Assembly: GCA_028704415.1 (NCBI GenBank)
Contig: JAQWFM010000025.1
Coordinates: 1 to 33,735, forward strand
DNA from: Oscillospiraceae bacterium
Lineage (GTDB): Bacteria; Bacillota; Clostridia; Saccharofermentanales; Fastidiosipilaceae
Direction of reading: 5' to 3'
Length of the DNA stretch: 33,735 nucleotides
Numbering within the stretch: position 1 is the first letter of the stretch; each line of letters begins with the position of its first letter. The position numbers were made by a program, and so were the translations under genes. Of the stretch, positions 9,134 to 16,707 are shown piece after piece. The notes beneath the pieces are model-generated. The model saw only the letters and a list, made by a program, of their open reading frames with translations, was not told the origin of the DNA and made no database searches.

Positions 9134-10603
9134 ATGGGTAAAACCGGCGGTTTTCTGATATATGACCGGCAGACCATGCCGACGGAGGACCCCAGGGAGC
9201 GGGTCAAAGACTATAAAGAGTTTCATCAACGGCTCACCCCGGAGCAGCAGCAGATTCAAGGGGCGCGCTGCATGAACTGCGGCACCCCTTTTTGCCAGAC
9301 CGGCATGTTGATCAAAGGCCGGGTAACCGGCTGTCCGCTGCATAACCTGATTCCGGAATGGAATGAGCTGGTTTATCAGGGCAACTGGAAGGCCGCGCTG
9401 GAGCGGCTGCTGCTGACCAATCCTTTCCCGGAGTTTACCGGCCGTGTCTGCCCGGCGCCTTGCGAAGCCGGCTGTAATCTGGGACTTAATATGCCGCCCA
9501 CGGCTATTCATGACGACGAGCTGGCCATCATTGAAGAAGGCTTTAAGCGCGGCCTGGTCAGCCCGCAGATTCCTGCGTGGCGCAGCGGCAAAAAGGTCGC
9601 GGTGATTGGTTCCGGCCCGTCAGGGCTGGCCGCGGCTCACCAGTTAAATCAGCGCGGACATCAGGTGACGGTTTATGAACGTCATGACCGGATTGGCGGC
9701 CTGCTGATGTATGGTATTCCCAATATGAAACTGGATAAAGATGTGGTCTTGCGGCGGCTGGATATCCTGCGGCAGGAGGGCGTAGCCTTTGTCACCAATA
9801 CGGAGATCAAAACTGCGGCGGACGCGAAGGATTTGCTGGACCGCTACGACGCGGTAGTGCTGTGCTGCGGTTCTACCCAGGCCAGAGATCTCAGGGTGCC
9901 CGGGCGGGAGCTTAGCGGGATCTACATGGCGGTAGACTTCCTCAGCCGCAACACCAAGAGCCTGCTGGATTCAGCGCTGACTGACGGTCAGGCCATCTCT
10001 GCTAAGGGTAAGGATGTCATCATTGTGGGCGGCGGCGACACCGGTACGGACTGTGTCGGGACCTCCCTGCGGCATGGCGCCCGTTCCGTCACTCAGTTTG
10101 AAATTATGGACCGCCCGCCCCTGGAACGCGCACCGGGAAACCCCTGGCCGGAGTGGCCCAATGTTTACAAACTGGACTATGGGCAAGAGGAGAACGCCGT
10201 TTTACACGGCTCGGATCCGCGGCAGTATCTGACCACCATTACTGATTTGCTGGGTACTGACGGCCATCTGACCGGAGTCAGGACGACTCAGGTTAAGTGG
10301 CGGATACCGGAAGGCGGCGGCAGGCCTGCCCCGCTGCCGGTTGCGGGAACGGAAAAGGAATGGCCCGCGGATCTGCTGCTGATTGCCATGGGCTTTACCG
10401 GACCGGAAAGCGGCCCGCTGCAGGCCTTTGACCTGCAATTAGACGGCCGGGGTTTCCCGGTGACGCCGCAGCCTTTTCAGACTAGCCAGGATAAGGTTTT
10501 TGTGGGCGGCGATATGCGGCGGGGCCAGTCTCTGGTGGTCTGGGGCATTCGCGAAGGCCTGGATACAGCCGCTGCGGTTGATCACTGGCTGCAAAAGCAG
10601 TAA
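9134..10603 (+). CDS. gltD: Glutamate synthase (NADPH), small subunit
   Basis: This 489-residue flavoprotein takes electrons from NAD(P)H and passes them through FAD and 4Fe-4S clusters to GltB. The N-terminal cluster domain shows CMNCGTPFC (Cys46, 49, 54), GCPLHNLIPEWN and VCPAPCEAGC. A Rossmann FAD motif, VAVIGSGPSGLAAA, starts near residue 155. A second nucleotide motif, VIIVGGGDTGTDC, lies near 295. The C-terminal GGDMRRGQSLVVWGI-type stretch completes the FAD site. A strong AAGGAGG ribosome site (9119-9125) supports the start. Its spacing of 20 bases from gltB and the strong terminator after it show a gltBD transcription unit. The family also contains lone GltD-like oxidoreductases, but adjacency to gltB settles the role. 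Confidence 0.96.
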   Translation: MGKTGGFLIYDRQTMPTEDPRERVKDYKEFHQRLTPEQQQIQGARCMNCGTPFCQTGMLIKGRVTGCPLHNLIPEWNELVYQGNWKAALERLLLTNPFPEFTGRVCPAPCEAGCNLGLNMPPTAIHDDELAIIEEGFKRGLVSPQIPAWRSGKKVAVIGSGPSGLAAAHQLNQRGHQVTVYERHDRIGGLLMYGIPNMKLDKDVVLRRLDILRQEGVAFVTNTEIKTAADAKDLLDRYDAVVLCCGSTQARDLRVPGRELSGIYMAVDFLSRNTKSLLDSALTDGQAISAKGKDVIIVGGGDTGTDCVGTSLRHGARSVTQFEIMDRPPLERAPGNPWPEWPNVYKLDYGQEENAVLHGSDPRQYLTTITDLLGTDGHLTGVRTTQVKWRIPEGGGRPAPLPVAGTEKEWPADLLLIAMGFTGPESGPLQAFDLQLDGRGFPVTPQPFQTSQDKVFVGGDMRRGQSLVVWGIREGLDTAAAVDHWLQKQ

Positions 10604-10679
10604 TTGCGGGAGAGGAACTAAGCTGGCTGCCGGACGGCCGGCAGCGCTACCAATTTCCCGGATGTATGAGCTAAGCCTG

Positions 10680-10710
10680 AACCGGCCGACTGTCACAGTC
10701 GGCCGGTTTT
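10680..10710 (+). terminator. Intrinsic terminator of gltBD
   Basis: A perfect 13-bp stem, AACCGGCCGACTG (10680-10692) with its complement (10696-10708), encloses a three-base loop and runs into TTTT. It lies 77 bases after the gltD stop codon and separates the nitrogen block from the following cluster. Confidence 0.85.
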
Positions 10711-10736
10711 GTCTTGCGTCCTGGCCCGGCTGCAGA

Positions 10737-10766
10737 CTGGCAAAAACAGGGGCATTCAGTTAGAAT
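10737..10766 (+). promoter_or_regulatory. Candidate promoter for the 10834 gene cluster
   Basis: CTGGCA (10737-10742) and TAGAAT (10761-10766) are 18 bases apart, just after the gltBD terminator. The boxes match the consensus at four and five of six bases. Transcription would start about 60 bases before the TTG start codon at 10834. Confidence 0.4.
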
Positions 10767-10833
10767 AAAAAGCAAAAAGACCCTAAGCTTGACCCGGAGA
10801 GGGTTGATCTGACGCCGTGAAGGAGGCGGGAAC

Positions 10834-11493
10834 TTGGCCGAAGAGTTAAACACCACGCTGACCCCGGAAGTACCGGCAAAAGAAAAACGCGCCAATCCGC
10901 GCGCTAATCAGACTGCAGATGGCAAGCCCGGCGGTAATCGCCGGCCGGTCCGGCGCCGCGGCCAGTCGGGGGCGCGGTCCGCCGCGGGCAGCGCCGGCGG
11001 GCATTTCAGAGAACGCCGCCCCGCTGGCGGTCAGCTTGCAGCGCCGGCGCCCCAGAGTCCGGATAACCGCCAGCCCCGGCCGTCCCGGCAGACCCGGCCG
11101 GAAGGGAAGGAAAGCGGCGCAGTCTTGCTGTCCCACCCGGGGCCGGAACCGCGCCGCCCCAACCCGCGCCGCCGCCCGGCCGCGGCAGCTCCACGCCCGG
11201 CCGCGGCCGCCGCCTCTGGGCCCCCTAAATCGGCGGCGGCACCGGGACTCAGGCTCAGCGCCCAGCCGGTAGCGGCAGACCCGGCGGCTCAGGCCGCCGG
11301 GGGGCGCCAGCCCCGGGAAGCCCGCTACTCCCGGCGCACGGCAGACCGGGAACTGCGGCGCCAGGGCCGCTCTCGCTTTGATCATCAGATCAAAGCGGAA
11401 GAAAACGCGGAGGATATCCGTATAGACAATTTACAGATCGAAAAGGAAATTCAGCTAGAGCTGGCGGAAATCAGGACCCTCAGCCTGGACTGA
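10834..11493 (+). CDS. Basic low-complexity protein of unknown function
   Basis: I do not recognise this 219-residue protein. Residues about 15-165 are rich in Pro, Ala, Arg and Gly and almost certainly disordered, with many Arg and Lys. The last 50 residues look different: an Arg-rich stretch, RRTADRELRRQGRSRF, then a helical acidic/hydrophobic segment around AEDIRIDNLQIEKEI, which could be a short coiled coil or docking helix. Translation starts at TTG after a strong AAGGAGG site; there is no better start. Very high GC leaves several frames open here, but the ribosome site and the ordered-looking C-terminus favour this frame. It lies 13 bases before the decarboxylase gene, so they are probably cotranscribed. 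Nucleic-acid binding is possible from the charge, nothing more. Confidence 0.65.
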   Translation: MAEELNTTLTPEVPAKEKRANPRANQTADGKPGGNRRPVRRRGQSGARSAAGSAGGHFRERRPAGGQLAAPAPQSPDNRQPRPSRQTRPEGKESGAVLLSHPGPEPRRPNPRRRPAAAAPRPAAAAASGPPKSAAAPGLRLSAQPVAADPAAQAAGGRQPREARYSRRTADRELRRQGRSRFDHQIKAEENAEDIRIDNLQIEKEIQLELAEIRTLSLD

Positions 11494-11506
11494 ACGGAGG
11501 CGCTTT

Positions 11507-13105
11507 ATGCCCCAGTTAAACCAAGACGCCGCTCCGCTGCTTGACTGCCTGAAACAGGCTAAAGCTCAGGATCTGGCGCCCTTTCATATGCCCGGCCACC
11601 GCCACGCGGAGGCTTATCCGGAGCCGTTACCGCAGCTGCTGCTCAGCCTGGATACGACCGAGTATGAGGATACTGATAATCTGAATGATCCGGGTCCGGC
11701 CCTCAGCCAGGCTCAGGAACTGGCCGCCGATTTGTGGGAGGCCGGGGCCTGTTTCTTTTTATCCGGCGGCAGCAGCCAGGGGATCAAGGCGGCTGTTTTG
11801 GCCTGCCAGGGCCGGGGGGACCGCCTTGCCTTGCCGCGCCTGTCCCATGTCGCTGCTTGCTACGCGGCTACCCTGGCCGGGTTGACCCCGTTGTGGCTGC
11901 CGGCTGAAGATGAGGCACCCCGCGGGTCAGACGCCTGGCTGTATCCCTTACCCCAGCCGGATCTGCAACAGGCCGAGGCCATATTGCAAAAACATGCCGG
12001 CCAGATCCGGGCCTTGCTGCTGACCTCGCCTGACTATTACGGCAATTGCCTGGCGTTTAGCCGGCTGGCTTCGCTTTGTCACCAGCTAAATCTGCCCTTG
12101 ATTGTAGATCAGGCCCATGGCGCTTATTTTTGCCGCAGCGCCCAGCCCTTAGTCAGAGCGCAGGACGCGCTGAAGCAGGGCGCGGATGTTGTGATTTACA
12201 GCGCGCATAAGACGCTGGCCGCTCTGACGCCGGCTGCCCTGCTGATGGTCAGCCGGCAGGCGGTCAGTTCAGGCTTGCTTAGTCTGCCCCGCCTGCGCCT
12301 GGCGCTGAGCCTGATCGGCACGACCAGCCCCTCGTTGCTGACGGCGGCCACCCTTGATTATGCTCGCCGGGATCTGGCCCTTACCGGGCCGGGGCGCTCC
12401 GAAGCGGTACTGCGGCAGGCCGAGGTCCTGCAGCAGGGGCTACCGCCGCAGCTGCGCCTGTCGCCGCTTAAGCCCAGGACTGCCTGCGGCAGGGTACGCG
12501 ATCCGCAACGTTTGCTGCTCAGTTTGCAGCCGGGGCTGCGCCTGCCCGCGGCTGACGCTGCCCCCAGCTCAGGCTGCTGGCTGTACCGCTTTTTGTCCCA
12601 GCAAGGGGTAAAGGCCGAAATGCATGATATCAGGCGGGTGGTTTTGCTGCCGTCTTTGTATCAAAAGCCGGCAGATTGGCAGGTCCTGGCCGCGGCTTTG
12701 ACTAAAGCCGGTCAGGCCCTGGCCGCGGCCCAGCCGGAAACCGCATCCGGGGCGGGAACCCGGCTGAATACTGGCCCCGCTCCTGCCCCGGATGCCGCTT
12801 CAGATTCCGATGACCGGGGTGAACGTTTGCTGCGCCAACTGTACACGCTGGAGCCGCAGACGGTATATCCGCCTTCTTGTGCGCTCAGCCGCCAGCCGCG
12901 GGCCTGGCTGCCTTTAGCTGACTGCAGCGGCCGGATCACCGCACAGGCCCTTTTACCTTATCCGCCGGGCATACCGCTGGTCTGGCCCGGCGAACGCTTG
13001 CAGCCGGCGTTGATCAGGGGGCTGAGCGCCCTGGCCGCGTGGGGGGTGATTCCTGAAGGTATGCCGGCTGACCCGGACGCGTGGCGAATTCCGGTGCTGG
13101 ACTGA
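11507..13105 (+). CDS. Orn/Lys/Arg decarboxylase-family PLP enzyme (YaaO-like)
   Basis: This 532-residue fold-type I PLP enzyme belongs to the family of bacterial ornithine, lysine and arginine decarboxylases. Visible landmarks are FHMPGHR near residue 26, FFLSGGSSQG near 85 (phosphate binding), DQAHGAY with Asp201 and His204 (PLP ring contacts), SAHKTLAALT with the Schiff-base Lys235, and PYPPGIPLVWPGE near the C-terminus. It is shorter than the SpeA/CadA type and matches the YaaO-like group that often precedes tmk in Firmicutes. The substrate cannot be told from sequence. About 35 residues (405-440) form a low-complexity Ala/Pro/Asp linker between the catalytic and C-terminal domains. A CGGAGG site precedes the ATG. 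Whether it makes a polyamine here is inference. Confidence 0.85.
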   Translation: MPQLNQDAAPLLDCLKQAKAQDLAPFHMPGHRHAEAYPEPLPQLLLSLDTTEYEDTDNLNDPGPALSQAQELAADLWEAGACFFLSGGSSQGIKAAVLACQGRGDRLALPRLSHVAACYAATLAGLTPLWLPAEDEAPRGSDAWLYPLPQPDLQQAEAILQKHAGQIRALLLTSPDYYGNCLAFSRLASLCHQLNLPLIVDQAHGAYFCRSAQPLVRAQDALKQGADVVIYSAHKTLAALTPAALLMVSRQAVSSGLLSLPRLRLALSLIGTTSPSLLTAATLDYARRDLALTGPGRSEAVLRQAEVLQQGLPPQLRLSPLKPRTACGRVRDPQRLLLSLQPGLRLPAADAAPSSGCWLYRFLSQQGVKAEMHDIRRVVLLPSLYQKPADWQVLAAALTKAGQALAAAQPETASGAGTRLNTGPAPAPDAASDSDDRGERLLRQLYTLEPQTVYPPSCALSRQPRAWLPLADCSGRITAQALLPYPPGIPLVWPGERLQPALIRGLSALAAWGVIPEGMPADPDAWRIPVLD

Positions 13106-13137
13106 CTGATTTGCAGGTTTTCAGGCTGGCTGACTGT

Positions 13138-13166
13138 TTCCTTTAGGCCAGCGGATAAGGTATAAT
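13138..13166 (+). promoter_or_regulatory. Candidate promoter for tmk cluster
   Basis: A perfect TATAAT (13161-13166) sits 27 bases before the probable tmk ATG. The -35 region (TTCCTT, 13138-13143) is weak. An inverted repeat GCTGGC/GCCAGC (about 13123-13152) spans the -35 area and might be a regulator site or chance. Confidence 0.45.
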
Positions 13167-13192
13167 ATAAAAAACAATGAAGAGTGGACAAA

Positions 13193-13828
13193 ATGAAGAC
13201 GACAGCCAGATTTCTCAGCTTTGAAGGCGTTGACGGCAGTGGCAAAAGTACGGCGGTTAACCGCCTTGCCCGGTTTTTGGAGCAGCAGGGCCTGACGGTT
13301 GTGCGGCTGAGGGAGCCAGGCGGAACGGTGATAGGTGAACAGATCCGGGACCTGCTGCTGGATACCAACAGCCGTGGCATGACCCCGGTTTGTGAGTTGT
13401 ATTTATATGCGGCATCCCGGGCGCAACTGGTACAGGAAGTCATCCGGCCGGCTTTACAACAGGGAGACTGGGTGCTTTGTGACCGCTATACGGATTCTAC
13501 TATGGCTTATCAGGGCTATGGCCGGGGACTGGACCGGGATCTTATTGAGTCACTTAATCGCACCGCTACCGGCGGCTTGCTGCCGGATCGCACCTATGTA
13601 TTTGACCTGGCGCCGGAGGAGGCTGAGCTTCGCCGCCAGGGCCGGGACCAGCAAGCCGGGGATCGGATGGAACTAGAGCCGGTGAGCTTTAAACAGGCTG
13701 TCAGACTGGGTTACCTTGATATTGCCAGCCGGCAGCCGGAACGGATTCGGCTGCTGCCGGCCCGGCGGCCGGCTGATCAGGTTGCGCAATTGCTGATACA
13801 ACAAGTAAGGGAGGACTTTTTACAATGA
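13193..13828 (+). CDS. tmk: Thymidylate kinase
   Basis: The enzyme phosphorylates dTMP to dTDP with ATP, an essential step in dTTP synthesis in the cytosol. The P-loop FEGVDGSGKST lies within the first 25 residues, the DRY motif appears in CDRYTDSTMAYQGYGRG, and the LID region holds RRQGRDQQAGDRME. At 211 residues the length is typical. A GTG nine bases earlier (13184) is in frame, but it would leave a leader of only about ten bases after the TATAAT at 13161, so I prefer the ATG at 13193. Its stop codon overlaps the darA start as ATGA, implying coupled translation. Confidence 0.95.
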   Translation: MKTTARFLSFEGVDGSGKSTAVNRLARFLEQQGLTVVRLREPGGTVIGEQIRDLLLDTNSRGMTPVCELYLYAASRAQLVQEVIRPALQQGDWVLCDRYTDSTMAYQGYGRGLDRDLIESLNRTATGGLLPDRTYVFDLAPEEAELRRQGRDQQAGDRMELEPVSFKQAVRLGYLDIASRQPERIRLLPARRPADQVAQLLIQQVREDFLQ

Positions 13829-14154
13829 AACTGCTGTATGCGATCATTCATGATGAGGATGCACCCCGCCTGATGGCTGAACTGAATAAAAGCGGCTTCC
13901 GGGTCACTAAACTGAACTCTACCGGCGGATTTTTGCGCTCCGGCAATACAACCCTGATGATTGTTATTGAGGACGAGCAACAGCCGCAGGTCATTGAGCT
14001 GATCCGTAAATATTCCAGCGCGCGTAAGGCCGCCATCAATACCAACATGTCTCCGGCCAATGTCGGGGGAACTTACGTACCTTATCCGGTTGAAGTGACT
14101 GTTGGCGGCGCGACGGTTTTTGTGCTGAATGTCGAGTACTTCGAAAAAATGTGA
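13825..14154 (+). CDS. darA: Cyclic di-AMP receptor DarA (PstA, YaaQ)
   Basis: This 109-residue cytosolic PII-like protein binds the second messenger c-di-AMP. The family forms trimers with the ligand between subunits. Sequence landmarks are the N-terminal LLYAIIHDEDAPRLMAELN, the RVTKLNSTGGFLRSGNTT loop that contacts the nucleotide, and the C-terminal GGATVFVLNVEYFEKM. Length and order match B. subtilis DarA, and the position directly after tmk is conserved in Firmicutes. The output pathway of DarA is not settled in any species. The gene overlaps tmk by four bases at its start and holB by 26 at its end. A GGGAGG ribosome site lies inside tmk. Confidence 0.95.
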   Translation: MKLLYAIIHDEDAPRLMAELNKSGFRVTKLNSTGGFLRSGNTTLMIVIEDEQQPQVIELIRKYSSARKAAINTNMSPANVGGTYVPYPVEVTVGGATVFVLNVEYFEKM

Positions 14155-15307
14155 GCCTCAGGGGCAGCCGGATTCAGCTGCGGCGGGATCCGGCTGGCTC
14201 CCGCCGGCGGTATTAGGCCAGGCGCGTCTGCAGCAGCAGTTAAGGGCCTGGGCACAATCTGGCAGCCAGAAGGTTTTACTGCTGACCGGTCCCCGGGGCA
14301 GCGGCCGTAAATCGGTTCTGACTGAGCTGGCATGGCGGCTGCTTTGTCAGGGCGGCCAGGCCGGAGCAACGCAGACCGTGCCCTGCGGCAGTTGCAGAGC
14401 CTGCCGCTATCTTAAGGAAGGGGTGCACCCGGATTTTCGTCTGCTTGCTCCTCAGGCTGAGGAAAAAATACTGCCCGTAGACCGGGTCCGGCGTGAATTT
14501 GTCAATGACCTGTTCCTGCGCCCGCAACTGGGGCGGTATAAAGTCTATATTCTGGAAGCCGATTACCTGTCTGAAGGCGCGCAGAACGCCATCCTAAAGT
14601 CACTTGAGGAAGCGCCGCCCTATGCCTGTATTTTTCTGACCGCGGCGCGGCCGGACCAGGTTTTGCCCACGATTCTGTCCCGCCTGGAAGTTTATCGGAC
14701 CGCACCATATGAGGATACGACCTTATATGACATTTTGCGGCTGCACGGCGTTGAAACTGAGCACAGACAGACGCGGCTGGCGGTACTGCTTGCGGCGGGA
14801 AATCCAGGAGAGGCGCTCAGGCTTTCCGGCTGCGACTGGCTGGATGAAGTCATGGATACCGGAGCCTGGCTGTGGCAGCAGCTGCAACAGCCGGGTCACG
14901 CGGCTCTCTTGACGGACGGGTATAATAAAGTCGCGGCCCTGCGGGATGCGGCGGCCGGCCAGGTGCCGGAGCGTCTGCACGCCCTGCTGACGTTGTACAC
15001 ACTGAGGTTACAGATAAGCCTGGATGATTTGTATAAACAACGGTCCGGACCGGCGGCTGCGGCTGCGGCTCGGGGCCAGACTGCGGCTGTCGGCTGGCTG
15101 CGGGATCTGCTGCCGGCGGCCGATTTACCGCTGACCGCCATTGAGCTGGCGCTGGAGGCTCTGCGCTCATTCAACCAGGCCCTGTCCAGTAACGGCAATT
15201 TTGAAATCGGCTGTTGCCGGACCCTGCTGCAGCTGCAGCAGGCCCTGAGCGTGACCGGGCCCGGGCCCGGGGACAGCGGCGCTGCGCTTGCGGTACCGTA
15301 CAGATAG
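14129..15307 (+). CDS. holB: DNA polymerase III delta' subunit
   Basis: This clamp-loader subunit of 392 residues belongs to the AAA+ family. The phosphate-loop region reads GPRGSGRKS (54-62) with Arg where an ATP-binding protein usually has the P-loop Lys. The family's SRC motif appears as SRL (184-186). Both changes suit a non-ATPase delta' rather than DnaX. A zinc module is present as Cys73, 86, 89 and 92 (C-x12-C-x2-C-x2-C). The Walker B-like segment is YILEADYLSEGAQNAILKSL. The only start codon upstream of the conserved region is the ATG at 14129, which overlaps darA by 26 bases and has no obvious ribosome site, so translation is probably coupled to darA. The C-terminal third is Ala-rich. 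Confidence 0.88.
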   Translation: MSSTSKKCEPQGQPDSAAAGSGWLPPAVLGQARLQQQLRAWAQSGSQKVLLLTGPRGSGRKSVLTELAWRLLCQGGQAGATQTVPCGSCRACRYLKEGVHPDFRLLAPQAEEKILPVDRVRREFVNDLFLRPQLGRYKVYILEADYLSEGAQNAILKSLEEAPPYACIFLTAARPDQVLPTILSRLEVYRTAPYEDTTLYDILRLHGVETEHRQTRLAVLLAAGNPGEALRLSGCDWLDEVMDTGAWLWQQLQQPGHAALLTDGYNKVAALRDAAAGQVPERLHALLTLYTLRLQISLDDLYKQRSGPAAAAAARGQTAAVGWLRDLLPAADLPLTAIELALEALRSFNQALSSNGNFEIGCCRTLLQLQQALSVTGPGPGDSGAALAVPYR

Positions 15308-15321
15308 ATGAGGAGTTCACC

Positions 15322-16431
15322 ATGATCCGAGTAACAGGCGTACGCTTTCACGGCGTTGGGAAAGCCTATGATTTTGCCTTAAATGATATAACCGTAAATC
15401 CGGGAGATCCGGTGGTGGTTGAGTCTGTCCGGGGGCTGGAGCTGGGTTTCTGCGCGGACTCAGGCAAAGAGCGGGAAGAAGACCAGCTGATTTTGCCGCT
15501 TAGACCGGTTCTGCGCCCGGCCACGGCGGAAGATTTGGAGATTTATACTGAAAACACCGAGCTGGAAAAGGAAGCCTACATCATCGGCCGGGATAAAATC
15601 CGCGAGCATGAGTTAAAAATGACCTTAGTTGATGTCGAGTACCTGCTGGACCGGCAAAAAATTATTTTCTTTTTTACCGCGGATGACCGTATTGATTTTC
15701 GCAATCTGGTTAAAGATTTGGCTTCCGTCTTTCACCGCCGGATTGAACTGCGTCAAATCGGGGTCAGAGATGAGGCCAGAATGGCGGGAGGCTGCGGTAT
15801 CTGCGGCCGGGAACTTTGCTGCTCCTCCTGGTTAAGTGATTTTGTGCCGGTTTCGGTCAAGATGGCCAAAATGCAAAGCCTGTCCATGAATCCGGCCAAG
15901 ATTTCCGGTTGCTGTGGGCGGCTGATGTGCTGCCTGAAATATGAACAGGACCAATACGAAGAAGCGCGACGGATAGCGCCGCGGCTTAACAGCGTGGTAG
16001 AAACCCCGCGTGGCCGGGCTGTGGTGATGCAGCTGCATCTGCTGGAAGAAGAAGCGGTTGTGCGGCTGGAGCAGGATGATAGTGATGATCTGTTTAGATA
16101 CAGCTTTGACGAGTTAAATTATGACCACCCGCCGCGCCGGGAGCAGTTACCGATTTGCCGGTCCGCCCACGGCGGCTGTCAGGGCTGCGGCGCGCGGCGC
16201 AATCCGCCGGCCGGTACCGCGGCCGCGGTACCGGCGCCGCCTGATGCAGCTCTGCCGGCAGCCGCCCCCGCAGCTGAGTCTGACTTGCCGGCCGCCGCTG
16301 CGCCGGCCGCCGGTGACCGGCCGGCACAGACCGCTGCCCGGCCGCAACCCCGGACCCGGCGGGTGGGGCGGCCCCAGACCGCCGGTTTCATTCCCCATCC
16401 GGTTGATCCGGCTGACCTCCCGCAAAACTGA
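15322..16431 (+). CDS. ricT: RicT (YaaT, PSP1 domain) Fe-S protein
   Basis: RicT is part of the RicA-RicF-RicT (Y) complex, which in B. subtilis carries 4Fe-4S clusters and helps RNase Y cleave mRNA. The PSP1 domain covers about residues 5-270. Cysteines are grouped in GGCGICGRELCCSSW (158, 161, 166, 167) and SGCCGRLMCCLKYE (197, 198, 203, 204). After residue 275 comes an extension of roughly 95 residues, Ala/Pro-rich, with three more cysteines in CRSAHGGCQGCG (279, 286, 289). The ATG at 15322 has a GAGGAG site; an upstream in-frame start at 15214 lies inside holB in low-complexity sequence and is unlikely. The length is 369 residues. Neighbouring yaaR, present in Bacillus, is missing. Confidence 0.92.
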   Translation: MIRVTGVRFHGVGKAYDFALNDITVNPGDPVVVESVRGLELGFCADSGKEREEDQLILPLRPVLRPATAEDLEIYTENTELEKEAYIIGRDKIREHELKMTLVDVEYLLDRQKIIFFFTADDRIDFRNLVKDLASVFHRRIELRQIGVRDEARMAGGCGICGRELCCSSWLSDFVPVSVKMAKMQSLSMNPAKISGCCGRLMCCLKYEQDQYEEARRIAPRLNSVVETPRGRAVVMQLHLLEEEAVVRLEQDDSDDLFRYSFDELNYDHPPRREQLPICRSAHGGCQGCGARRNPPAGTAAAVPAPPDAALPAAAPAAESDLPAAAAPAAGDRPAQTAARPQPRTRRVGRPQTAGFIPHPVDPADLPQN

Positions 16432-16450
16432 ACCAGACCGGCTTCCTGCG

Positions 16451-16480
16451 TGCTGTGGCAACACAAGCTGTTGCACAGCA
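16451..16480 (+). promoter_or_regulatory. Inverted repeat over the ferredoxin promoter
   Basis: TGCTGT-G-GCAACA (16451-16463) and TGTTGCACAGCA (16469-16480) form a 12-bp stem with one bulged G around the loop CAAGC. It is followed by GGGGGG, not T, so it is not an intrinsic terminator. The right arm contains the -35 box of the ferredoxin promoter, so an operator is the simplest reading. Confidence 0.45.
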
Positions 16481-16499
16481 GGGGGGACGGTGTTATGAT
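16471..16499 (+). promoter_or_regulatory. Promoter for the ferredoxin gene
   Basis: TTGCAC (16471-16476) is followed after 17 bases by TATGAT (16494-16499). The start site would lie near 16506, giving a leader of about 20 bases with the ribosome site AAGGAGG inside it. Position and spacing are good. Confidence 0.6.
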
Positions 16500-16527
16500 T
16501 TAGCTACTAAATAAGGAGGTGCTTACA

Positions 16528-16701
16528 ATGGCTCATGTAATTCATGATACCTGCATCAGCTGCGGAACCTGCGCCGGTGAATGTCCGGTCAGTGCTATTT
16601 CTCCCGGTGATACTCAGTATGAAATTGATCCGGAGACCTGTATTGACTGCGGTACCTGCGTATCTGTCTGCCCGGTCAGCGCAATTACTCCGGAGGAGTA
16701 A
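16528..16701 (+). CDS. fdx: 2[4Fe-4S] clostridial-type ferredoxin
   Basis: This 57-residue soluble electron carrier has two classical C-x2-C-x2-C-x3-C-P motifs (Cys9, 12, 15, 19 and Cys38, 41, 44, 48), each binding part of two 4Fe-4S clusters. The size and internal two-fold repeat are those of clostridial ferredoxins serving pyruvate:ferredoxin oxidoreductase, hydrogenase and similar enzymes. The ATG at 16528 follows a perfect AAGGAGG; the upstream in-frame start at 16519 would overlap that site. It lies between ricT and trmN with its own promoter and terminator, so it looks like an independent, strongly expressed gene inside the cluster. Confidence 0.96.
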   Translation: MAHVIHDTCISCGTCAGECPVSAISPGDTQYEIDPETCIDCGTCVSVCPVSAITPEE

Positions 16702-16707
16702 TGATTA

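Noticed and set aside
10846-11385. Minus-strand open frame of 179 codons opposite the basic protein, and a second plus-strand frame at 10919-11272
   Set aside because: Very high GC removes stop codons from all frames here. Neither has a ribosome site as good as the TTG at 10834, and both products are low-complexity.
15214-15321. In-frame upstream extension of ricT
   Set aside because: It lies inside the holB 3' end, is Ala/Arg-rich, and has no ribosome site, while the ATG at 15322 does and begins the conserved domain.
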